This document shows, one piece after another, positions 23,520 through 34,839 of a stretch of 64,000 nucleotides of DNA. The stretch comes from Dromiciops gliroides (taxonomy: Eukaryota; Chordata; Mammalia; Microbiotheria; Microbiotheriidae): assembly GCF_019393635.1 (NCBI RefSeq), contig NC_057862.1:418111669-418175668 (forward strand), given 5' to 3'. Numbering within the stretch: the stretch's first letter is position 1; the number at the start of each line of letters is the position of its first letter. Both the position numbers and the translations under genes were made by a program. The notes beneath the pieces were generated by a model. The model was not told where the DNA came from, made no database searches, and worked only from the letters and a program-made list of their open reading frames with translations.

Positions 23520-23710
23520 AAGAGTTCTTAACTATTTTTGTGTCATTGACAGTCTGGTGAAGCTACAGAATCCTCAGAATAATATTTTAAATGCCTAAAA
23601 TAAAATATATAGGATTACAAAAGGAACCGATTTTATTGAAACACAGTTATCAATATATTATTTTAAAAAACAAATTCAGGGACCCTAGGTTTGAAAATCC
23701 CTATTTAGGG
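23520..23710 (+). mobile_element. hAT-type non-autonomous DNA transposon (MITE)
   Basis: Left end agagttcttaactatttttg, interior gacagtctggtgaagctac, ctcagaataatattttaaat, aaaataaaatatataggatt, right end aaattcagggaccctaggtt then tgaaaatccct. This matches a mammalian hAT-Charlie-class MITE plan with cagnggttcttaacc-like inverted ends. Family not named. Confidence 0.65.
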
Positions 23711-24014
23711 GCACAGAAGGAATTTTCAACAAAACGGTACTGCCAGTTGAAGATCAAGGATTCAGAAAAGAAAGGAATATTTGGAAAGTGAACAGCTGGC
23801 TAAAAAGATTCCTTATGAGAATGAGATATAGACTTCTTGGACCACATGTTAAAATATGGGAAAAATAAGTTTCTGGCCAAGGACAGAATGCTCTGAAAAT
23901 GGGCTGGTAAAAGCATAGTTTCCTAGCATTTTACAAATCTGGTCAGGAGGGCTTTATGATTAAAAGGGTTTGGTAGCATGGAAACTGTCCACCAAGAACT
24001 GTCAAACCTAGTAT

Positions 24015-24696
24015 TGTAGTAGGGTTGGATTTAATTGATCAGACTGATTGTGAGACATCCCAAAAGAATTACAAATAACTCAGTTTCCCAAATTTTATTG
24101 AAATACTGTGCTGACCACAGGGAGAATCACCCAAAGGAGACAGGTGTCTCAAATAGGGGGAAGAAAGATGGTTATATTTATAGTGAGAAAAAGTAGGTTA
24201 CCTCATTTTCTTAATCTCCTCCTTAAGGAGGTACATGGGAGGTTTTATCCTCATTTGGACTTCCTGGGATCCCAAGCCAACCCCCAAGGCAGGTATTCTT
24301 TTCCTTGGAGGTGTGTTTTGGGGGTTTACATGTCATAAGGTGAACCTAAGGACAAATTTGGCCTTTTCTGCGCATGTTTCTAAAGACATACTTAAACTTC
24401 TCAGACCCAGAGGGTCTCTCTGTTTTTGGTATCTCTTTACTTTAGACCTGGTGTCTAGGTGTCCTGTCATTTAGGAATATCAATGGCTTTGATGGTTAAT
24501 GGTCCCTAGTTAACTGTCTCTGTTGATGGTGAGGGTTGATAGGGACAAACCCTCTTGGTTACTGTAAGAACACAAATCTTATTTTCTCTGTTAACCCTTT
24601 TAGCTACTATTGATAATTACCCAAGTCTTAGGTAGTCTTCTAGCCCCTTTTAGCTACAGTGGATAGGTTATCTGTTAACCCTTTTAGCCTCCTCCA
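24015..24696 (-). mobile_element. Solo LTR-like element, family A, copy 1
   Basis: About 680 bases sharing a long ordered series of matches with 46706-47368: gacatcccaaaagaattac, actcagtttcccaaattt, ccaacccccaaggcaggta, ggtgtgttttgggggtttac, gacaaatttggccttttctg. Read on the reverse strand it starts TG, has an AATAAA-like signal (caataaaatttggg) and ends CA. No internal retroviral genes are seen. Confidence 0.65.
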
Positions 24697-25167
24697 TCTG
24701 TATGAAAAAGAGTAGCAGGTACAGCATGAGAAGTAAAATAGAAGAAAGGACCTGACTAATTCCTAGAAGCCAAAATCCAAAAAGAGAGCCACCAATAAAC
24801 CCTATTGCCTCAGATGTCTATATTCAGAAGCACTGGATCTGGAAGGATACACCTTATTTAAAGGAACAACATATGAATGAAATGGCTGGCTGGTGAAGTG
24901 CCATTGTAAATTAAGAAGAGAAACTCATATGAGGAAATCCAAGAACCCAAGGTGAGGAGAGGAGAACATGGTGGAGAGTGAGTATGGATGAAAAGGGGGA
25001 GAAAGAGAAATGATATTGTCATGATGATATACCACAGGCCACCTGGACAGGATAAATTAGACAAGGGAGTAGACCAGAAAACTTGCGTGAAGGGGGGACA
25101 TTGTAGGGATTCAAGATTACAATGATCTAAACATCTACTAATGCTCAAAAGTCTAAAAGTAGAGTAG

Positions 25168-25299
25168 GTGGCACAGTGGATAAAGCACCAGCCCTGGATT
25201 CAGGAGGACCTGAGTTCAAATCCAACCTCAGACACTTGACACTTACAAGCTGTGTGACCTTGGGCAAATCACTTAACCCTCATTGCCCTGCCAAAAAAA
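25168..25299 (+). mobile_element. WSINE1-like SINE, head-truncated, with 13-bp TSD
   Basis: Starts within the head (gtggcacagtggataaagca), then gagttcaaatccaacctca, tgtgtgaccttgggcaaatc, cattgccctg and poly(A). aaaagtagagtag occurs on both sides (25155-25167 and 25300-25312). Confidence 0.95.
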
Positions 25300-25509
25300 A
25301 AAAGTAGAGTAGATGAGAAATGACTTTCGCCTTGCTGATAATGTCATTCTTCAAAGGGTGGAGGAAGCCAAAAAAAGGAATCATTATTATGGACTTGGGT
25401 CCAGCCAACAAATATGAGTTGTTAATATAAGGTAAGTAATGAAGCTGATGGGAGACATAGGGTCACCAAGTTTTTTCAGCTGGCATGGAGAATGTTAGGG
25501 AAGTGCTGT

Positions 25510-25710
25510 GGCAGTGGAATGAATACTAAACTTGGAATCACAGGTCCTGAATTTGAAGACCGACTTTGCTGCTTATTACCAGCTTACCTGTTACCTTGGG
25601 AAAGTCATTTCTCTGGGCCTTAATTACCTCATCTATAAAATGAGGTGGTTGGACTCAGTGGCCTCTAAAGTCTTTCCCAGCTCTAAGCTTGGGATCCTAT
25701 AATCTCACCT
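25510..25710 (+). mobile_element. MIR/THER-type SINE
   Basis: cttggaatcacaggtcctga, gccttaattacctcatctat, aaaatgaggtggttggactc. Parallels 15425-15625. Confidence 0.65.
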
Positions 25711-25984
25711 CTTTGGGCAGAAATCAAATGGAAAAGGGACAAATGCTCCCATTTGCAGAAGCTATTATGTCAATCCCATTAATCCCCCATATGATACAGA
25801 GTCTCCTAAATGGGATCCATAATCACTAAAAAGAAAAAGTTCAGTCAAATTACCCACATAGGAAAAAACAAGAGGATGAAGAGTGCCTCTTGTCTGGACT
25901 ATATGGATTTAGATGGACCACATACAGCTGGTCATTGGAATCTGAAATAGTTACAAAGTGACAGGAAACTTTGGAGGTTAGTTC

Positions 25985-26230
25985 ATGATGGAGAGAAAAG
26001 CCAAGAATAGTCTGGCATAAACCCGAGATTGCAGGAAAATGAATTTTGAAGAGTTCAAAGAAAAGCTAGGTAGGACCCAATGGGCTAATATTCTACAGAA
26101 GTTGGGCCAAGGGGATTGGAAATCTCTTAAAAATGAAATTCTGAAGACACAAGCATAACTGATTCTGATAAGGAGGAGAATAGAAAGTTGTCTAAAGAGA
26201 TTAATGTGACTGCACAAAGAACTCATTGAA
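25985..26230 (+). mobile_element. CR1/L3-class LINE fragment
   Basis: Phrases such as gaagagttcaaagaaaagct, aggacccaatgggctaatat and aaatgaaattctgaagacac recur in CR1/L3-class elements. Diverged. Confidence 0.45.
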
Positions 26231-26439
26231 CAACTCAGATTTTTTTTTTAAATACATGTTTAATAGATGGAAACAGGGGCAAATAACTAAGGATGGATAC
26301 AAAAGAGTAGCACAGTCCTCTAGAACAGCATCAGAAGTGTTAAAACCTAGAATGAACTGAGGCTGGTGATAAATGTTAAGTACAACAAAAAGGTGGTTCT
26401 TGGTGATGCTGGAGGAAAAAGGAGAATGATGGGAGGGTA

Positions 26440-26695
26440 GAAGAGAAAAGGCATTTATTAAGCACATACTACGGACCAGGTATTTGTTAAGAGTTTTACA
26501 GATATCTCAGTTGATTTTCACAACATTGTGAGGTAGGTGCTATTATTATCCCCATTTTACAGAGAAAGAAAGTGAGGCAGAGAGAGGTTACATGGCTTGT
26601 TCAGGATCACATAACTCGTAAGTGCCTGAGGTCAAATTTGAACTCAGGTTTTCCTGATTTCACACCCAGTACTATCCATTGAGCCACCTGGATGA
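26440..26695 (-). mobile_element. MIR/MAR1-type SINE, full length
   Basis: catttattaagcacatacta, ctattattatccccatttta, gtgaggcagagagaggttac, tttgaactcaggttttcctg, atccattgagccacctgg. Confidence 0.8.
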
Positions 26696-26814
26696 AGAAA
26701 GGGAGCTCCTGCTTGAGGTGGATGGGATCATGATAAATGACCAGAGGGATACAGTTAAATGACTCAGCTCTTATCTTTCTGTGTTCTCTTTCTTTGGAGA
26801 ATGATCTTTGGACT

Positions 26815-26950
26815 AGGAATGAATCAATGCATGAAAAAACATATATTAAGCACTGGTGATGTGCTGGGAACTGTGCTAAGCACAGGATATAAGTACAAAA
26901 AATGAGAGTCCCTGACCTCAAAGAGCTCAAATTCTACCAGGGGAAGATAA
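26815..26950 (+). repeat. Dispersed repeat DR-A, head
   Basis: catatattaagcactggtga, ctgggaactgtgctaagcac, ccctgacctcaaagagctca. Confidence 0.6.
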
Positions 26951-26984
26951 TACACCTAGGCCAGGGGTAGCCAAGGAAGATTTT

Positions 26985-27490
26985 TGGCCTGGGGAGTCAC
27001 AGGAATGGCGAGTTCATGTATAAGGCAGCCAGTGGACATGCCCTTTCCAGAAGCAGTGTTATCATCACAATTAGACTAGATCAAGGGACTGGTATTGGTG
27101 GTAAGTCTAGATTTCAACAAAACATTTGACACATGTTCTCCTACTATCTTCATGAAGGCTAGTATTGTCCCCATACAAGAAAAGGTAACTGAGACATACA
27201 AATTAAGTGTCTTGTCCAGGATCACATAGCTAATAAATGTCTGAGGCTGGATTTGAACTTGTCTTCTTGACTCAGGTATACTGGTCTATCTACCATGACA
27301 CCTAACTACCTCAAATCCGAGAAATATAATGTTGGGTGACCCCTAAAAAGACAGCGAGCTAGAACAAGAAGGAAATCCTCTATGATGACATTCAATAGGG
27401 ATAAATGTAAGGTTGTCATTAAAAAATCAGCTTCACAAATACAGAAGTGGGAAGTGTAGTTAGACAATAGTTTCCATTAATGGACTGCAA
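26985..27490 (+). mobile_element. CR1-class LINE fragment with a MIR inside
   Basis: CR1-like words (gactagatcaagggactggt, gatttcaacaaaacatttga, attcaatagggataaatgta) on both sides of a reverse MIR at about 27150-27310 (agtgtcttgtccaggatcac, ggctggatttgaacttgtc). Confidence 0.55.
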
Positions 27491-27499
27491 GCTTAATAT

Positions 27500-28700
27500 T
27501 GAGTCAGAAGTGTTTAACTTGGGCTCTTGTCATTCACTGGCCCTTTTAATGGTAATCTAGGTTCAAGGTATACTTTGGGTCAGCATGGACTCAAAGCCAC
27601 AGCTCACAAATCGCCACCAATGAATCTTTTGCTAGATTAACCAGAAAACATATTAATAGAAAGCAAATAACATTTAATCAAAAAGTGCAGCAAAATAAAT
27701 GACAAGGAAAATAAAGAGTTATACTCCTCTCCCAGATTGCTTGCTACCCCACCTCTGAGACCAGTAAGACAAACCAGGAACAGATTCAGCCAGGGAACAT
27801 GCATGGAGCTATGCATATATGGGGAACACATGTGTTTACACATAGCCAGGACAACTCATGCTCTTAAGGTAGCATTCCTGATGGAAAACTCCTTTGCCTC
27901 TGATGATATTACTTGCTTCCCTGAAGATCCATTCATATCCTCTGGTGATACTATGAGTAGGTGAGATGTTTTCTCTGCTTCTAAGCCAGCACCGCTGAGT
28001 TGCTTTCTGCTGTTCTTTGCTGCCACCTGCTGGTCTTGAATTGCTAGGCAACCTATTCTTCCACGGGAGAAGGGTCTATCATCTCTTTTAGCTCATAACC
28101 TCAGAGGTTTTTTCAGCTCTTTGTGATTCAGACCTGGGACATGGTCAGGTAGTGAAGTATTTGGGCACTGCCTAACTTTTAAACTTAATTTCTCTACTGC
28201 CATTATTAGACTATTTTAAGTATAAGCTTATATTTCAGTTGTGATTTTTAAAAAATCCTTTTAAATCCACCATTAACCATGGTCACCAGCTTGGGTCCTT
28301 ACAAATCACAATATTGAAAGGGGCTAGATGAAATTATGTTGAAGAGATTATTTTCAAACTCTATTGTGTTCCTGTTCATCATCCTGAGTCAATGTAAATT
28401 ACCTCTGAAGTTTATGACCTTTGCTCTACATCATTCCTATACCACCATCCTCAGAAACCAAATTGCTTCACAATGGAAATGGTGACCTTTATCTTACTGA
28501 CAGGGTTGTTATGACTCAAATGAGCTATACAGACATATGTATGTATGGATAGCAATTTACAAACCTTAACTCACTCTATAAATGTCAGCTATTACTGTTA
28601 TCACTTTCCCCCAGCAATGAAATAATGTCACTCCTTTACAAGTGTAACATGGTAGCCAACAAAATGAAATTATTTCCTAAGTTACATTAAAAGAAGCGTA
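27500..28700. other. Intergenic stretch, mostly unassigned
   Basis: Contains A-rich sequence around 27640-27720 that could belong to a reverse-strand LTR, and a short MIR 3' end near 28500-28600. No gene features seen. Confidence 0.4.
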
Positions 28701-28710
28701 CTGTCTGCCG

Positions 28711-29505
28711 TGATAGTTCTCAAATTATGGTCTTCAGACCTCTGGGAATCCCTGAGATCCATTCAGGGGATCTGCAAAGTAAAAACAAAGTAAGATGTTA
28801 TTTGCCTGTCAAAATACTCCTTTTTCCAACTACGTATCTGTGTCAAGTCAAATTTTCTTCATATACTTCAACCAAAACAACATATTGCAACAGATTGAAT
28901 GCAGAAGTAGTTATGAGAATCCAGCTGTCTTCTATTAAGTCAGACATCAAAGAGGTTTGTGAAAATATGTAAAACAATGCTGCTCTTCTCACTAAACTTT
29001 TTGGTTTTGGAAAAATATAGTTATTTTTCATAAAAATATGTTATTTATGTTAATGAGTAATGGGTTTATTATCATTTTAAATGAATTAATAAATATTTTT
29101 TAAAATGTATCTGTTTTAATTTCTAACATGTAGATTATGATAGATATAATTAGGAATGTGTTGGTAAGTGTTTAACAAACTGGTCTCCAAGAAGCAAACA
29201 AACAAAAAACCATACACATAGCCAGCCCACTTTTAAGTTCAGTCGGAATTATTAACATTTTCTCCACCATTTTTTAAACTCTGGACAATCAACAAAACAG
29301 TAAATCCATCCCTGATTTGGAGCTGTTGGTTTCTGAGGTTTGAGTGCTCACACTGAAAACTCAACAACTGACTCTTATGATCCTGGACAAGCTGGCTCCA
29401 ACACACCACTGGATATAACCTACATAAGTGAAAGGGTTTGGGAGTCCTCAGGAATTTTTAGGGGTGTAAAGTGGTTCTAAGACCAAAAAGCTTGATAACC
29501 AGTGG
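28711..29505 (+). mobile_element. hAT-like DNA transposon remnant, split by a smaller MITE
   Basis: Left end tgatagttctcaaattatgg and right end gaccaaaaagcttgataacc then agtg form imperfect inverted termini of the cagtggttctcaaa(c) type. The interior has ttcactaaac-like and gaaaaatatagttatttttc words of a mammalian hAT MITE. A 261-bp element (29152-29412) sits inside, between two gatataa sequences. No transposase is encoded. Confidence 0.7.
29152..29412 (+). mobile_element. Small TIR element (hAT-like), copy 1
   Basis: About 261 bases with ends aggaatgtgttgg and, reversed, agtggtgtgttgg (10 of 13 match). Flanked by 8-bp duplications atataatt and atataacc (6 of 8). Its interior (ggacaatcaacaaaacagta, ggtttctgaggtttgagtgc, tcacactgaaaactcaacaa) is repeated at 35658-36229. 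It carries no gene. The name is unknown to me. Confidence 0.7.
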
Positions 29506-29509
29506 TCTA

Positions 29510-29960
29510 GAATGAGAGATATGATAATGATGCCATACTCCAACCTAGTCAGAACACATGGGGAGTAGTACATTCAATTCAAAGTCTCCCATTTTAGGAA
29601 GGATGCAGATGAGCTGATGTATTTTCAGAAGATAGCACACCTTAAACTGGTGATGTGTTTAGAAGCCTGGAGAACATACTAGTTAAAAATCATTTGAGGA
29701 AAGGGGATGTTTAGCCTGGAAAAGAGAAAACTTAGGGAGGATGGAAGTGATGTCATAAAGGGTTTTTGTTTTGTTTTGTCATAAAGTTTTGAAGAGCTTG
29801 CATGTGAAATATGGGTGAGATTTGTTCTGATTGGCCCCAAAGGGTGCAATGGGGGGGGGTATGACAAAGAGACAGAAAAGAAACAGAGCTATGGAAAAAG
29901 AAATAGGCTGTCTCTGGAGGAAATGATTTCCGGAGGCTAAATGACCACTTGGATGCTTTC
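29510..29960 (+). mobile_element. CR1-class LINE fragment
   Basis: tcccattttaggaaggatgc, ggggatgtttagcctggaaa, agagaaaacttagggaggat, tctgattggccccaaagggt. Same class as 51165-51732. Confidence 0.65.
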
Positions 29961-30354
29961 ACTGCATATATAGATTATTCTTCTAAAGATTTTATAGAGA
30001 TGGAAACACAGGCATATGGGACTTTAGTTAATATTTTCTCCATTGCTTTTTTTTGGTAACAAAGCTTGTTATATTTCCCAATTATTTGGCATCCTCCTCT
30101 CTTTCAGATACCTTGAGAATTAGTGCCCTTAAAATTGTGTCACCTCCAGCACAGACCTCCTCTCTCCCTGGGCACTTAATTTCCTCCAGCTATTGTCTTT
30201 GGGGATATTTCCACCTCCTCACATAGCACATAGAAGACTTCGATCTTAAAGAGTCTCAGTGTGGTGGCTCCACTATCACTACTGGAAGCAGTGTAATTTG
30301 GAAGTGCCTGGTCAGCCCATTCCTGGATAAAGAGCTCCTAAAAACAAGAAGGAA

Positions 30355-30509
30355 GGGGTAGCTAGGTGGTGCAGTGGATAGAGCACTGGCCCTGGATTTA
30401 GGAGTACCTGAGTTCAAATCCAGCCTCAGACACTTGATACTTACTAGCTGTGTGACCCTGGGCAAGTCACTTAACCCTTATTGCCCTGCGGCCCCCCCCC
30501 CCCAAAAAA
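30355..30509 (+). mobile_element. WSINE1-like SINE with TSD
   Basis: ggggtagctaggtggtgcag head, gagttcaaatccagcctca, tgtgtgaccctgggcaagtc, attgccctgcgg, an unusual C run, then poly(A). Flanked by aagaaggaa (30346-30354, 30510-30518). Confidence 0.93.
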
Positions 30510-30544
30510 AAGAAGGAAATGGAATAAATATTTATATAGTGCAC

Positions 30545-30782
30545 TTCTGTGTAGTAGGCACTGTGCTCAGCACTTTAGAAATATTATTTCATTTGCTCCT
30601 CACAAAACTATGAAGTAGGTACTGTTATTATTCCCATTTTACAGTTGAGGAAACTGAGACAAACAGAGGTTAAGTGATTTGCCCAAAGTCACACAGCTAG
30701 TACTTGTCTGAGGCTGGATTTGAGTTTAGGTCTTCCTGATGCCAGATCCAGTGCTCTATACATTGTACTTACCTAGCCTCTC
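30545..30782 (-). mobile_element. MIR/MAR1-type SINE, full length
   Basis: gtaggcactgtgctcagcac, attattcccattttacagtt, gaggaaactgagacaaacag, gtcacacagctagtacttg, ccagtgctctatacattg. Confidence 0.8.
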
Positions 30783-30789
30783 TCATTTA

Positions 30790-31180
30790 TTACGCGGAAG
30801 CATTTATTAAGTGTTCACTCTGTGCCAGGAAATACACTAAACTCTAGAAACACAAATACAAGCAAAAGAAAGATAACCCCTGTCCTCAAGGAGCTTATAT
30901 TCTAAAGGGGGAAGATAATACATAAAAAAGGGAGGGGAAATTCAGGGAGTGTTAGGAGTAGAGTCAGGAGAGAATTAAAGGAGTGAACTTGGCTGGTCTG
31001 AATGCTTCCTCAAAGTGGAGGTTCCAAGAGAAATTTACCATTTGGAGATGGGGGCTGCAGAGGCAGAGGTAGCTTCCAGGGTGAGAAGGCTACTTGGACC
31101 TGATGAAGTGTAAAGAGTCAGGAGCAGATCTGGGAGAGGAGTGAAGGAGAAAAGCTAGGTATTTGAAAGGAATCTCTCTT
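30790..31180 (+). repeat. Dispersed repeat DR-A
   Basis: catttattaagtgttcactc, ctgtcctcaaggagcttata, ttctaaagggggaagataat and an agaggcagaggtagcttcc area. Confidence 0.5.
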
Positions 31181-31394
31181 ACCCTCTACTTAATAGCAAG
31201 TGACCAACACCAAAGTGGAAGCTTTAGCTACCTCCTGTGTACTCTCTGGCTAATCTTGCATGACACCTCAAGAGTCTGAGCTTCATTCCATGCTGGTATT
31301 GAATGAGGCAGGATGGGATAGTGAAAAGAAAACTAAATTTAAAGTCAATTTAATTCAACAGACATTTATTTAAGTACTTGCTTCCTGTTTGCAA

Positions 31395-31640
31395 GGCAGA
31401 GAGGCAGCAGTGGAGTAATGGACATGGAGCTTGTTTCAGAGGCAGAGAGACCTGGGTTCAAGTCCCATCTCTGACACATGTTTTATGTGTGTCCCTGAGT
31501 AAATCACTTAACTTTTCAGCCCCCTAGGTAACTCTGGAAGACTTCTAAATTGCAGATCAGATACCAATTCTCACCGGTAGAGAGAATTCCCTCAATGTTA
31601 GCTCCTCATATTAATGGAATCCCAGCTTCAAACCCTTACA
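31395..31640 (+). mobile_element. THER-type (MIR-related) SINE
   Basis: gaggcagcagtggagtaatg, cctgggttcaagtcccatct, actctggaagacttctaaat, ggtagagagaattccctcaa. A second copy is at 45448. Confidence 0.65.
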
Positions 31641-32635
31641 TTGACCCCCTCCCCACATGTGCTAGGTGCTGGGGATACACACATGAAAAATAGTCCCTAC
31701 TCTCAGGAGGTTACATGTTGTGGTGGACACAACATCTCAACAGAAGGAGAAATATAATAATTGATGAGGGAGAGAACATCCAAAACTAGGGGGATCAGAA
31801 TGAATCTCTGAGGAATGTGGAACCTGAACTGGGTCTGGAAGGAAGCTACAGATTCTGAGAGGAATGAGGAGGGACTGCATTCCAGGGATGGGGGACAGAC
31901 TACACAAAGGCATAAGGGTGGGAGATGGAATGTTGAATTCAAGGAACAGATAGTAAGCCAGTTTGGCTGGAATGTAGAGCATGTGGAAGGGAATAATGTC
32001 TGGAGAGCCAGTCTGGAGTGATATTGTGAAGAGTTTTACATGGTGGGCTAAGGATTCCTTTGAAATGTTTTTATCCTAGTGATATCATGGAGCAACTGAA
32101 GATTTTTTGAGCAGGGGAATTACATGACCAGACATGTGCTAAGGAAGATTACTTTGGCAGCTTGTGAAGGATAGGTTGAATGGGAGAAACCAAAGGCAAG
32201 AAGGCCAATTAAGAGGTGGTTACAGTAGCCCAGGCAAGACATGATCAAGGTTTGAACTAAGTCTTTACTGGCTGTGTGAATAAAGGGAAGGCAACAGACA
32301 TGAGAGATGTTATTGAGGAAAAAATGACAAAACTTGGCAAAGAATTGCATATGAGAAGGGAAGGGGTGGGGAAGAGTCAAAGGGTACTCCAAGATCGTGA
32401 TACTGGGTTAGTAGAAAAATTGAGAGGGAGAGAGCTCCACCCTTGTGGGACATCTATGGCTAATGAGTAAGAGAAGGATGATGGCTCAGTAAAAGAGACA
32501 AGTAAAAAAGGTGAAACCAGGCAAGCCAAAGGAACACCAGGAGAAAGCAATGACATGGAAGTCTAGAAAAGAAAGAAGGAGGGTTTTATCAACAATGTCA
32601 AAAGCTACTTAGTGGTTAAAAAAAAAAAAAGGACT
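31640..32635 (+). repeat. Dispersed repeat DR-A, long copy
   Basis: The most complete middle section of the family: gctgggtctggaaggaagct-like text, gaagagttttacatggtggg, aagattactttggcagcttg, ggtggttacagtagcccagg, ggtactccaagatcgtgat. Reading frames across it are not conserved. Confidence 0.65.
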
Positions 32636-32639
32636 AAGA

Positions 32640-32870
32640 ACCTAAGGATCCTTGGGCCTTGCCATCTACCCAGTCGTTGACACCTTAGAAATTCTGGGAC
32701 TTTCCTTGCCCCATACTGCTGACCTTTCTTCTATGTGTTGCCTCCCATAATTAGAATGTAAGTTCCTTGAGAGGAAGAAATAGCTTGATTTTTAAAATTT
32801 GTATCCCCAACACTTAGCACAGTTCTTGGCACATATTAGGCATTTATAAATGCTTTTTTAATTTATTTAT
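32640..32870 (+). mobile_element. L2/L3-like LINE 3' end
   Basis: agaatgtaagttccttgaga, tatccccaacacttagcaca, gttcttggcacatattaggc, atttataaatgcttttttaa. Confidence 0.65.
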
Positions 32871-33109
32871 TCAAAAGACCATGACGTTTGGCAATGAAGA
32901 GGTGGTTGGTAACTTTAGAGCAGTCATAGTTGAGTGGTATAATAAAAAAACAGATTGCAATGAGTGAAGAAATGGAAGCAACCTGTGTAGAAGACTTCAT
33001 CTAAATGGTTTGTTTTAGGAATTTGCTTGGGACTCCATGAAGTATTAGACTGAAGTAACTCTGGGTTCTTGAAGGCTATACCAACAGAGCCCAAACTCTG
33101 ATAGTTTCA

Positions 33110-33380
33110 ACTATTGGTGGCTAAGTGGCAAAGCAAACAGAGCATTATACCTGTAGTTAGGAAGAATCCAAGTTCAAATCTAATCTTGGACACAATAGCT
33201 GTGTGATGCTGGGCAAGTCACAACCTCTGCTTGCCTCAGTTTCTTCAACCATAAAATGGGGATGATAACAGCACCTACCTCATAGGGTTGTTGTAAGAAT
33301 TCATTGAGATAAGATTTGTAAAGTGTTTTACAAACCTTAAAGAGCTATATTGATGTTTGTTGTTATTGTTATTCCTACTC
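33110..33380 (+). mobile_element. MAR1/MIR SINE, full length
   Basis: ggctaagtggcaaagcaaac head, ccaagttcaaatctaatc, gatgctgggcaagtcacaac, aaaatggggatgataacagc, cctcatagggttgttgtaag, ttacaaaccttaaagagcta. Confidence 0.75.
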
Positions 33381-33639
33381 TAGAAAGACTTCAAGTATAG
33401 TCCTTTCAATAGATTATGTCTAGTTTCCAAGGACTAGTTAAGTATGTAGAAGCTCATCACCAGTAGAGTAGCCACGTAGTGATGAATTCCTTGGCTATGG
33501 CACCAGTGAAACATAGACACAAAATACCTCTCTGTTCCATATAGCCTCCTTTTTCATCGACAGTGGCAAAGTGGTAAAAATGGGGGAGAGGGTACTAAGA
33601 ATCACACACGCATGCATGCATGCACACATGCACATTTTA

Positions 33640-34550
33640 GACTGTCTGTAAATACTAACTTAGCTGTTGGTATTCTGTGACTCATCCAAAGGCCATGAAG
33701 TGGAAACACTATTACATAAACTGAATCATATCAATCTTGACATTCTCACCATAAACAAAACCAGCAGGGAGAAGAAAGTTGCAGTGGAATGGGAAAGGTG
33801 GCTCATAGATTTCCCTTGGACAGGCAAATAAAGGAATTGGCAAGGTTGGTTTTATCATGTGTCCAAAGGCAATAAGAAATGTTTCATGGAATGTTTGGCC
33901 ATCTCATATTGCAGTGCTTGTAAAAAAGACCACCATGAATATAATTGCAGCTTAAGTGCCAACACCTGTTGCAGAGATAGAGAAATCTTATGAAGACCTT
34001 GATAAAACCTTTCCCCAATTAAGTTAATGCATACTTTGACAATTGGTGAATTCAGTGGAAAGGTTGGAATAGGTGAGGTGGGTAAAATTTGTTAGAAAAC
34101 ACAGTTCAGGAAGAATAATGGGAGAGGCCATAGACTATGCAGAAGACTTGTGCCTATACATCATGAATACTTTTAAAAAGAATCAGAAGGTCCTGGACAT
34201 GTCAAGCACCCAATAACATCTCAGAAAAGGTATTATATTTTGACAGAAAATGGCTCCTTTTGATATAGGAGCATTTCTGAATCAGCCGTCTCTACACAGC
34301 TAGATCACTGACTTAATAGAATAGAGAGGAAAAAATTACCACACATCTGGAATAATAAAGATGAGGGGGGAAAGGCATTATGTATAATTAAAGCAACTCT
34401 AGCATGAACTATTTAGGTGAATTATTAATGCCCCAAATCAGGGAATCGATGGAGGAAAAGGACACCAATACTCTAATAATTTCAGAAAGAACTTTTACCA
34501 ATTCAAATCAATTATTGTAATAAGGAGACAAAAGAGCCTAAAAAGCACAT
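33640..34550 (+). mobile_element. RTE-clade LINE fossil (endonuclease region)
   Basis: Frame-shifted pieces follow the order of an RTE endonuclease: VETLLHKLNHINLDIL (about 33700), NKGIGKVGFIMCPKA (about 33830), a WPSHIAVL-like strand, SYEDLDKTF (about 33985), TIGEFSGKVGIGEVG in place of the VGDFNAKIG motif (about 34038), then a RRSWTCQAPNNI-like block (about 34187). At least five frameshifts or stops disable it. The RTE assignment is from remembered family motifs. Upstream end unclear. Confidence 0.6.
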
Positions 34551-34559
34551 CTATGTCCA

Positions 34560-34835
34560 AACAATATGCATACAGGCTAAATTAGGGATAAGGAAGTATC
34601 TCAGAGGGAATGCACTAAGATCAAGGAGGACAAGGAAAGGCTTCTTGCAGAATGGGGGACTTTAGCTAAAACTTGAAGGAAGCCAGGATGTAGAGATGAG
34701 GAGGAAAAGGGTTCCAGGCATGGGAGAGAATTGGAAAAGCACTCAGAGCTGGGAGATGGAGTGTCTTATTTGAGGAACAGCAAGATGGCAACTGTCTCTA
34801 AGGTGTAAGAAAACTGGAAAGATAGGTTTATCTCC
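34560..34835 (+). repeat. Dispersed repeat DR-A
   Basis: agtatctcagagggaatgca, gcaaggaaaggcttcttgc-like text, ttagctaaaacttgaaggaa, gggttccaggcatgggagag, gaggaacagcaagatggcaa. Confidence 0.65.
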
Positions 34836-34839
34836 TTAT

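Noticed and set aside
27500..28310. Possible reverse-strand LTR
   Set aside because: A-rich, signal-like sequence near 27690 is suggestive, but I saw no clear ends, duplications or second copy.
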